A model generated the notes under the pieces. That model was not told the DNA's origin. It did not search any database and was given only the letters and a program-made list of their open reading frames with translations. A stretch of 64,000 nucleotides of DNA, from positions 1-64,000 of the forward strand of contig WEDG01007423.1 in the NCBI GenBank assembly GCA_017591395.1. The letters run 5' to 3'. Shown one piece after another: positions 40,101-45,168 of this stretch; positions within the stretch are counted from its first letter, which is position 1, and every line of letters starts with the position of its first letter. The position numbers were made by a program, and so were the translations under genes. The stretch comes from Schistocephalus solidus (Eukaryota; Platyhelminthes; Cestoda; Diphyllobothriidea; Diphyllobothriidae).

Positions 40101-43100
40101 AGACTCGGCCACACATTCAAGTTTGATAAGGCCAAAATTCTCGCCAGATGTGACAACCGCGTAAGTCGTGAGCTGCTTGAGTCGCGGTTCTCCAGCAAGC
40201 ATTCAATTAACAGGGGCAATGATCTTCCACCTCCATATTCTGTGTTGCGATTTTGCTTGAACCAAACAAATTACCAACGACGCCGAGAAGATGCGGGTTA
40301 TTAAAGTCCTGGTGAGAGCGGGCCGAATGGCTGAGTCAGTGTCACGCCAAAGATCGAAAACGGTGATGAAACCACGGCAATTAACGACTCGAGCACGGAC
40401 CGATGAGCAAGCATCCCATCAACCACGACCTCCGGCAAGGACCACGAGGACTGTAAAATACAGTAGGCGTGTGGTTGTCCGGCAACCAGGTCCTATAAAT
40501 ACTGCGCCCCTTGTGCCGCCTATTACCCTTTTGTGCGACTGTCTCTGACGATGGGTTCGAGAGAGAATCCGAAACATCAGGCTAATAAAGCTCTTGTTCC
40601 AACAATCGTGTCTTTTGTGACAGCAAGAATCTCGAACGTTTTTGGGATTGGGATGGCTCATATACCAGAATCCACTATCATACAGAAAATAGTAAGACCC
40701 CAAGTCTCGCTACCGGCACTAATCTACAGCATACCGTGCGAAAATTGCAGTGCAAGTTATGTTTGGGAAACCAGCACACGCCTCTGCACAAGATTGTCTG
40801 AGCGCCAGCCTACAGTCAACAACGGGCATATGGCTCCATAAAACAGGAGAAACACAGTTTTACCTTTTGGGAAGCAAGAGCAATCGGCCAAACCAATAAG
40901 AAGTTGGCCAGACTGTTGCTCGAAAGTCGGTACTCTGATGGTATAATTAACAGAACTATTGAGTTTCACCCGTCCTACCCGGCCAGTCCTGACGGGACCG
41001 ACAGCACTAGCGAATATAGTGCGGTTCTGGCAACAGCTGCCACCTTCACAGCAGAGAAAGAGATAGTCAGAGCTCACGTGACCGGCGTGAGACATTTACC
41101 CACTGAAGCGCCCAAACAACCTAACGTGGATGGCACATGTGGCGAGAGCTGATCAACCCATGTAATTATGAGGGGAGTACCCACGGGCAAACCGACCTTG
41201 CGGCAAGTACGATAAAAAAACCTACAAAAAGCTGAATCTGGTGAGCGATTATTATGCAAACCAGAAGGAGCCACTCGAGAAATACGAAAAATACTTTTCT
41301 AAAATAAATCTACTGAGAGAAAATATGGTGCACAGCAATAATTCTGCAAAATTTCAAATAAAAAATAGTAAGCGGATCATAGCAAGTTATATCCACGATT
41401 TCTTTTAAATTAAGATTGAAGCAAGTAACTTTCTTTGAATCAAACTCGCGTGTTATTCGTAGGAAGTGCCAGGGACTTTGGAGAAGAAGAATGCGGAGAG
41501 GATAAAACTAACCTCCGGTGTTAACGAGTTGATGTGAAGCACGAATCCTGGTACTGACAAGATGTGCAAGATGAATGGACTTAAGTTCTGTGGTGCGAAG
41601 TCCGTCACGAGCAAAGGACTAGAAAGATAATAAAAGGCTCAATAAGGCATTGGACAGAAACGCGTAATGAAGCCAAAACGGATTGAGCAGCAAAGAACAA
41701 AGAGATCAGATAAGGAAGGCTGTTTTTTGCAGGTCTTGGCAGTTAAATCTATCAGAATATCCGAAAATGGGTTGCAACAGCTAGACAAGATACTGTCCAA
41801 TGGTGGACTATGCTTTCAAGTCAACACGAAACCTAAACTGATAACATCGCCGAGGCTTTTGGGTGGAAAAACCAGTAGGTCGGTAAACCACACTGAACCC
41901 TCGATTTGATTTTGCACCGCTGGGAGACTCTCGTACATCACTGGAAATTCTGAACTCTCAAAAGCTTAAAACTTGCATTGTGGCGGAGACAACAACTAAA
42001 GTTCTATAACCTTTTTGACTGCAGGAGAAAGATAAATCGATCAAATAACAGATGGAACTCCCATAATTAGTTAACGGGTAGCTCGATTATTTGACGATAA
42101 AATAGTAAAAGCTTAGTTAAATTTGAAGCTACAGTCACATTGGGCGCATAACTTAGGCAGCTGCAGTATAGCATAACTTTAGGATGAACAACATGAATTC
42201 GAAAGCATGCATCACAAGACTTAGCAAACGAATATAATAGAAATCAAGTTCGTTGACAAACACTCACCGATCGCTAACGAAACTCAGTCATTACGCTCTG
42301 CCTTGGGGCTCACTCTCGAGCCCGTCAGCAGCTCCGCAGCGGCTATTAGTAGTAAAGTCAGATAAACAATGCTGACAGAGGCAAGGAAGACTGGAATGGC
42401 CACTTATGGCTCAGTAGCCATCATCAGCCAGTCATACTGAACCCCGTGGCTCAATATTTAGAGCGATGGACATCTGATAAATAGGCCGCGGGTTAGAGCC
42501 TCGGGTGGTGCACGGCCTGAGTTTGAGTATGACTAACCGATGACGGTTAATAAGCCAGAAATGGACATTCTAGTTTTCCTATCCTTTGCTGGGATTTTTA
42601 ACCTGCTTTCAGAAATAATGTAAGCAAAACCATGTAAAACTCCCTGTTGAACCCGTCACAAAATAATTTAATATTTAAGTAGCAACTATGTAACTTTCGT
42701 GCAAGGTCCCTTTACTGTTAAGCTACCATAGATTAAATTATCAATAGTGCACCTCATCTGCACAGGACAGTTTATGTTACGTTAGGCCATAACGAAATGG
42801 AATCCGCTTCCAATCAGTCTATACGCATAATTTAACTATTAGCGGATGCATTTACTCATATACTAAACAAATTTGACAGGAGTCGTGAAAACACACTGAC
42901 GGTTATTCTTAGACACACCAGTGTCTAGGTGCTTCAAAATCTATTGATTTTATTCAATCAGTTTTCTGACAAAAGACTCACATACTCCATCCTTCATTGT
43001 CGGGTAGAAATAAAGCTGAGACAAGTGGTGTAAATTAGCGGAAATACTGTTCTCGGGTGGAATTAAATATCGATACTGTTGAATTACACAGACGACAAGC

Positions 43101-44580
43101 AAACGCTAAGAGTAAACGCTCGGAGAAAATATCAAGAGGAAGGTTATTATAACTGCCTGAAATCAGATTATGTTAACGTTGAGAATATACATATTAAACT
43201 CTTACCGCATGGCCAAAGAAAAAATGCCCGTAAGTGAAATTTGTGTTAAAACGGGAATGTGTAAGGCCAGTCCTTTTTTGAGCATTATCTAAAGAGAGCA
43301 CAAGTGACATTCGGAGAGGATTCTTACTTGCAGCGCCGGAAATAAGTCAGAGGATACCAAGTGAACAACGAGCGACTTGGTTAGCTTTGTCATCCCAGTT
43401 TTGAGTTTTTCCTCTAAAAATAAGGAGCCGTTAGATGTAAAATATTAGAAAGTTTATGAATCTAAAAAAATATTCCCTATAGGATCTGAAAAATCCCACA
43501 GCTTTGTTTTAACCGTGTTAATTAATCTATCAGCGTCTGGTATAATAAAATTCGTTTGCGGGAAGAGTGCGTCGAGCATATGCTTCAGGAGTTTTGGCTT
43601 CAGGGATAAAATACAACGGGACATACAAACACCTATAAGTCACGAAATCAAAATATCAGTTGAGTCATACTAAATGCTGTTTCCATATAGCATGAAATAT
43701 CATCTACAACGTTTTCGTGGGATATGAACAATGTGTAACCTCGAGAAAACGGAGAATTACCAAGGGTAGAAAAGAGTGGATAGAGAGAGCTAGACAAACG
43801 AAGAAAGAAAATAAATAGTGTTTGTGTTCACCATTCACAAGCAGCCAGGCAGGTCAGGTCAACTCACCTGTAATTACTTTCCACTGAGCAGAATTAGTCA
43901 ATATAAGTGTCAAGGAGAGAAGTATGTTCATGAAGTTTGAGTCAGATCCACTTGACGGCTAAGCACATTGTGCTTGTAATAAAATGAAGACTCACGTTTA
44001 TAATTTTGAAATATTTAACAACGGTTGATAAAATCCACCGGGTGTTTGATATCCACCGGATGAGAAAATCACGACGCAAAACCAAAGATATATACGACAA
44101 CTACAAAATGAACGGAACCCACTACAAACCTCCTTGTCCTCGGAATTTAAGGAGTGAATCAGATATCGGCAAAAGCTCTCAAAATTCTAGCGGTCTTACA
44201 TACGAAGCAAACAACCCTACCATTCGGTCTTCATTTGCATCGAAGTTGTACTTTAAGCGCAGGATGATCTGGGGAAGAATAGTTGCTTTGAGCATAAAGA
44301 AGGTTGGTAAAAATACCCGGCTGAAGATTGAATTGCTTATCGTCGGAACTCTTTGCACTGTCTAGAAATTGCGTCACGTACAAACAACATTCCTGATGAA
44401 CTCTCCGACGGCAAGCATAACCACGCCAGTTTTTCTGCAGGTATACATGAGATGCCTAGTATAACTTACTTGAATAGTAACTGCAGCCCTTTCCCTTTGT
44501 CTTTCAGAACGCCTTTGTTCCCTCTCATGTTTCTGTTTTTCAATGAACGAGCGGACCTCAGGCTTCACATCACTAAACAT
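9948..44580 (-). CDS. UBE3B: UBE3B-like HECT-type E3 ubiquitin ligase, multi-exon gene
   Basis: UBE3B proteins accept ubiquitin from an E2 on a catalytic cysteine in a C-terminal HECT domain and pass it to substrates; an N-terminal IQ motif binds calmodulin. I placed exons at 44470-44580, 33684-33807, 31860-31924, 31475-31587, 28550-29121, 26350-26518, 26125-26243, 24267-24393, 22141-22245, 18417-18546, 16492-16569, 16066-16272, 14774-14911, 14506-14630, 12878-13060, 11614-11725, 11447-11542 and 9948-10145. The last 17 join with matching phases into 886 codons plus stop. The HECT part is complete, with the STCFNLL cysteine codon at 10047-10049. Family motifs throughout, including [16 protein letters not shown] and the GFELS end, favour UBE3B over UBE3C. 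Exons for roughly residues 38-250 (human numbering) were not found. Introns are rich in repeats. Confidence 0.93.
11447..11542 (-). CDS. UBE3B: UBE3B-like exon: HECT C-lobe, [13 protein letters not shown]
   Basis: A 32-codon phase 0 exon with acceptor TTCTCCAG and donor GTAGGT. It encodes the conserved [20 protein letters not shown] segment and ends NEDQ. The preceding exon ends in LFLK, restoring the LFLKFVTSC motif. Confidence 0.95.
11614..11725 (-). CDS. UBE3B: UBE3B-like exon: HECT domain, TKYSGGF...ITWLWDIL
   Basis: Acceptor CTTTCAG and donor GTAAAC. The exon encodes [20 protein letters not shown], then [17 protein letters not shown], aligning with human HTVYYGGF through AMFLK. It starts in phase 2, completing the arginine begun by the upstream LEDL exon. 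Confidence 0.95.
12878..13060 (-). CDS. UBE3B: UBE3B-like exon: [20 protein letters not shown]...LISGD
   Basis: Acceptor CTTATTAG; the donor follows GGACCTGAG. The exon encodes [20 protein letters not shown], then the strongly conserved [12 protein letters not shown] and LISGD...IDLEDL motifs of HECT ligases. Phases match both neighbours. Confidence 0.95.
14506..14630 (-). CDS. UBE3B: UBE3B-like exon: [21 protein letters not shown]
   Basis: Acceptor TTTTTAG and donor GTAAGC. It encodes [18 protein letters not shown] and [18 protein letters not shown], aligning with the YDGDITDLGLTLSYDED and ELVPGGKTIPVTNE blocks of human UBE3B. The split lysine codon is completed in the next exon. Confidence 0.95.
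14774..14911 (-). CDS. UBE3B: UBE3B-like exon: HECT N-lobe, [13 protein letters not shown]
   Basis: A 46-codon phase 0 exon with acceptor CCCACCAG and donor GTTAGT. It encodes [18 protein letters not shown] and continues to LYKSLTYVK; the human protein has GIVVDVPFASFFLSQLLG. Confidence 0.95.
15305..15430 (-). repeat. Dispersed repeat, inverted partner of 23495-23660
   Basis: Reverse complement contains GATATTCTACCACTGCATG, GAGGGGTTCGGCTCATCA and GTGTGCTTTCTGG, the same blocks as at 23530-23610. Confidence 0.6.
15488..15640 (+). mobile_element. tRNA-derived SINE, decayed copy
   Basis: It has GGTGGTGCACCACGTAGGG, a diverged GACTGGTTGACGATG, GTCAGAAATGGACATTCC and CTTTGCCGGCG, in the order of the SINE at 33128. 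The B box is degenerate (GCGGGTCAGATCCTG). Confidence 0.65.
16066..16272 (-). CDS. UBE3B: UBE3B-like exon: HECT N-lobe core
   Basis: A 69-codon exon with acceptor CTGTTGCAG and donor GTAGAT. It encodes [20 protein letters not shown], then [25 protein letters not shown], all signature HECT N-lobe motifs that contact the E2 and shape the domain. Confidence 0.96.
16492..16569 (-). CDS. UBE3B: UBE3B-like exon: DGYQQL...IRVQFIN
   Basis: A short 26-codon exon with acceptor CTTTTGTAG and donor [16 protein letters not shown] and [11 protein letters not shown] match human DGYEQLRQLS and GVIRVKFVNDL just before the HECT N-lobe core. Phase 0 on both sides. Confidence 0.93.
18417..18546 (-). CDS. UBE3B: UBE3B-like exon: RVILFRELV...IHRNRIVE
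   Basis: [19 protein letters not shown] and [11 protein letters not shown] match human RVLLFRTMVTKEKEKLG and ITIRRSRMLE. Donor GTAAGT. The acceptor was chosen as GCCAGAG to match the phase of the exon at 22141-22245; using GCCAG would add two bases. Confidence 0.9.
18637..18652 (+). repeat. Short (AGG)n microsatellite
   Basis: An uninterrupted GAG/AGG triplet run within a UBE3B intron, just before the dispersed repeat at 18705. Confidence 0.8.
18705..18975 (+). repeat. Dispersed repeat, copy 2 (matches 5730-5970)
   Basis: Same-orientation relative of the copy in the EAPP intron, sharing GACGATGTCCAC, GGTGCATGGACGA, TCAAGACAGAGT and GACCGGAGA. It has extra internal sequence and is followed by a locally duplicated block. 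Confidence 0.6.
18985..19455 (+). repeat. Local direct duplication (18985-19100 and 19340-19455)
   Basis: Both copies share the order AAGAAGGAGCC, TGACTC, ACGCAC, ACTGGGC-GACCG, GTCAGTTGGC-ACCTT or close variants. The spacer of about 240 bp is not duplicated. The block follows directly on the dispersed repeat, so it may be part of a longer repeat unit. Confidence 0.55.
21150..21620. repeat. Partial copy of the fold-back element
   Basis: Blocks such as GGTACAAAATTAAATC, AAGTTTATACCCGAAAGAAA and AATTGCC...TTCCATCTAAGGAAAA follow in the same order as in the full copy at 34984-35935. Ends are not conserved, so it is a decayed or truncated copy in a UBE3B intron. Confidence 0.5.
22141..22245 (-). 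CDS. UBE3B: UBE3B-like exon (tentative): [10 protein letters not shown]
   Basis: The 35-codon block ends [15 protein letters not shown], resembling human RAQLILQYIPHVIPHKN before RVLLFR. Length (34 against 32 residues) and both phases fit the gap between the exons at 24267 and 18546. The donor is GTACTG and the acceptor context is poor, so the 5' edge is uncertain. Confidence 0.6.
23495..23660 (+). repeat. Dispersed repeat, inverted partner at 15305-15430
   Basis: GATATTCTGCCACTGCATG, GAGGGGTTCGGCTCATCA and GTGTGCTTTCTGG occur here on the + strand and, slightly diverged, on the - strand near 15305-15430. No coding or known element signature. Confidence 0.6.
24267..24393 (-). CDS. UBE3B: UBE3B-like exon: [16 protein letters not shown]
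   Basis: It contains [19 protein letters not shown], matching human LYERDCRRRFTPEDHWLRK, a stretch characteristic of UBE3B. Acceptor GTGATTCAG and donor GTAAGT; entry and exit phases are both 2 and match neighbours. Confidence 0.93.
26125..26243 (-). CDS. UBE3B: UBE3B-like exon: [19 protein letters not shown]
   Basis: [20 protein letters not shown] and [19 protein letters not shown] align with human [20 protein letters not shown]. Acceptor TTTGGCAG and donor GTAAGT. Confidence 0.94.
26350..26518 (-). CDS. UBE3B: UBE3B-like exon: [15 protein letters not shown]
   Basis: [19 protein letters not shown] matches human [20 protein letters not shown], followed by a divergent stretch ending NLL. The acceptor is preceded by a CCA repeat (the GGT run seen on the + strand), a compact pyrimidine tract; donor GTATGT. 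Confidence 0.85.
28550..29121 (-). CDS. UBE3B: UBE3B-like large exon with low-complexity linker
   Basis: At 190 codons this is the longest exon. It starts [20 protein letters not shown] (human HLITKQLQFLWGVPLIRIF) and ends [20 protein letters not shown] (human VCNICVLYQTSLTTLTQIR). Between them is an Ala/Ser/Arg/Pro-rich linker, longer than in human and probably disordered. Donor GTGGGT, acceptor TTATTCAG. Confidence 0.92.
29122..31474 (-). other. UBE3B-like intron
   Basis: No exon is needed here because flanking phases match. It contains a 10-G run at 30528-30537 within a terminus-like block from 30506 (see findings). Otherwise nothing recognised. Confidence 0.5.
31475..31587 (-). CDS. UBE3B: UBE3B-like exon: [15 protein letters not shown]
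   Basis: [20 protein letters not shown] aligns with human YVSQKKSNLTHWHPVLGW. Donor GTGAGT, acceptor AACGTCAG. It ends in phase 2 and joins the large exon at 29121. Confidence 0.94.
31860..31924 (-). CDS. UBE3B: UBE3B-like small exon: [13 protein letters not shown]
   Basis: A 65-base exon reading [20 protein letters not shown], matching human [20 protein letters not shown]. Acceptor CATTTTCAG, donor GTAAGC. The two leading bases complete the codon from the exon ending at 33684. Confidence 0.9.
33128..33400 (+). mobile_element. tRNA-derived SINE, copy 1
   Basis: The head has a tRNA-like A-box region and an intact B box, GGGTTCGATTCTC, then the family core GGTGGTGCACCACCTGGGG, GAGTGGCTGACGACGG and AGCCAGAAATGGCCATT, and a body to about 33400. 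Copies occur at 15488, 42225 (reverse) and 42441. RNA polymerase III-type promoter is inferred from the boxes. Confidence 0.75.
33420..33462 (+). repeat. Short interstitial telomere-like tract (CCCTAA variants)
   Basis: About seven degenerate units (CCCTAA, CCCCAG, CCCTAA, CGCTAA, CCTTAA, ACCTAA) lie directly after the SINE body. The TTAGGG repeat is the usual animal telomere unit. Confidence 0.75.
33684..33807 (-). CDS. UBE3B: UBE3B-like exon: [13 protein letters not shown]
   Basis: It reads [20 protein letters not shown] and [15 protein letters not shown], matching human DVCESLEGCHTLCLM. Acceptor TGTCCCTCAG, donor GTGAGT. This is the most upstream exon joined to the main frame. Confidence 0.92.
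34984..35935. repeat. Fold-back element, full copy B
   Basis: The left end TCATGAAACGTAAATTCCGAGA and, inverted at the right end near 35935, CCATTGTCAGCCGAAATTCTG belong to the same terminal family as copies A and C. Internal blocks such as TTACTTAAGTGCAG and GGTCGTCTGC-type sequence recur. AT-rich, no credible long coding frame. Confidence 0.75.
35936..38578. other. Gene-free stretch in the UBE3B-like N-terminal intron region
   Basis: No host exon or element was recognised. One + frame of 129 codons (37262-37651) resembles nothing I know. Missing UBE3B N-terminal exons could lie here. Confidence 0.4.
38579..39479. repeat. Fold-back element, full copy C
   Basis: The two halves are imperfect reverse complements along much of their length. 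The left half has TCATGAGATGTTAATTGAAA, AGTGAAATATATTTTATAG and CTTCTTT; the reverse complement of the right half has TCATGAAATGGTAACCGAAA, ATTGAAATATATTTTATAG and similar blocks. Arms are about 400 bp and total length is about 900 bp. Confidence 0.8.
39981..40612 (+). mobile_element. Penelope-like element 3' end flanked by inverted repeats
   Basis: A block of about 70 bp at 40543-40612 (with GGGTTCGAGAGAGAATCC and GGCTAATAAAGCTC) recurs inverted at 39981-40049. Between them is the C-terminal coding tail at 40053-40304. Penelope-like elements often carry direct and inverted copies of their long terminal repeats, which fits. Confidence 0.65.
40053..40304 (+). pseudogene. Penelope-like ORF C-terminal fragment
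   Basis: The frame reads [59 protein letters not shown]. This resembles the end of Penelope-like polyproteins after the GIY-YIG endonuclease, with an H-x-G-H spacing and an ARE/SRELLES-type helix. The reverse transcriptase and most of the endonuclease are absent, so it is a 5'-truncated remnant. Confidence 0.65.
40613..41150 (+). pseudogene. Penelope-like GIY-YIG endonuclease fragment, second element
   Basis: [20 protein letters not shown] and [11 protein letters not shown] match the Y-x-I-x-C..C..YVGET..R..R..EH pattern of GIY-YIG domains in Penelope-like elements. A second frame continues [28 protein letters not shown], the C-terminal tail. At least one frameshift and stops separate the two. 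The tail differs from the copy at 40053, so it belongs to another family or subfamily. Confidence 0.65.
41151..42224. other. Gene-free intronic stretch
   Basis: No recognisable exon, element or structured repeat. Frames are short. Confidence 0.4.
42225..42440 (-). mobile_element. SINE body, reverse copy
   Basis: The reverse complement follows copy 1 from the GAGTGGCTGACGACGG region to GTTTCGTTAGCGAT, including GGGCTCGAGAGTGA and CAAGGCAGA. The tRNA head is missing. It abuts the forward copy that begins at 42441. Confidence 0.7.
42441..42600 (+). mobile_element. tRNA-derived SINE, forward copy
   Basis: It begins with a tRNA-like GTGGCTCA A-box region, then a degenerate B box (GGGTTAGAGCCTC), GGTGGTGCACGGCCTGAG, and AGCCAGAAATGGACATTC. 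It runs head to head with the reverse copy to its left. Confidence 0.7.
42601..44469. other. Gene-free part of first UBE3B-like intron
   Basis: No confident exon or element. A basic 119-codon + frame (44006-44365) overlaps no known family. Confidence 0.4.
44470..44580 (-). CDS. UBE3B: UBE3B-like first coding exon with IQ-like motif
   Basis: The start codon at 44578-44580 opens [20 protein letters not shown] and the exon ends with [13 protein letters not shown]. Human UBE3B starts [20 protein letters not shown] and has KERERAAVVIQ at the same distance; this is the beginning of the IQ calmodulin-binding helix. Donor GTAAGT follows CAA. Confidence 0.88.
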
Positions 44581-45168
44581 ACTTCCGTCAAAAAGGCGAA
44601 AATCTGCTCATCGCTCAAAGAGACTATATTTGAGAATAGCAGCTTTTACTCGAAGTAACATAACAAGGTCGCTCAAGTTGATCGATGATCTCAAGGTTTT
44701 CATGATCGACTTGATATTTATTCAGGGATTCAAAATTACTGAATATGCAGTTGAGTTTCTGCAAATGAACACATATTTATGAAATCCTACTAAAGCTTTC
44801 AGTGTCTACCTGCTACTTGATAAAGACGTAACCATTTATATTACGGAGAAATGACGGAAACTTTAATGGATAATAAACAGCCTAAACCAAAATAGTGAAT
44901 TGTAATTTTTGAACTAGAAAAGGTGTTGGTCTTTTAAAAGACTCGTTTAATGCTCATAAACTTTGTTTCCATTAGCCAATGAGTAAGAGTGATTGGGACC
45001 TACTGCTGTTGGAATACTGCTTGTTCAACAAACAAATAAACATTACTGAGGTGCTGTTAACTTTGGGGTAGACTAAGACCTCAGCAACGAGGAAGCTACA
45101 ATTGGCAGTACATGGGCAAGAGTTCTTACCGAATGCCCCGATGTCAATTGCAAAGTCCTCAGAGGATC
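44581..45168. other. UBE3B-like upstream region (promoter side)
   Basis: This is the space between the UBE3B start codon and the edge of the tnp2 transposon. It should hold the 5' UTR and promoter. No TATA box or other element is obvious. Confidence 0.35.

Noticed and set aside
44006..44365. 119-codon + strand frame near the UBE3B start
   Set aside because: No recognisable domain or conservation signal; compatible with chance in AT-rich DNA.
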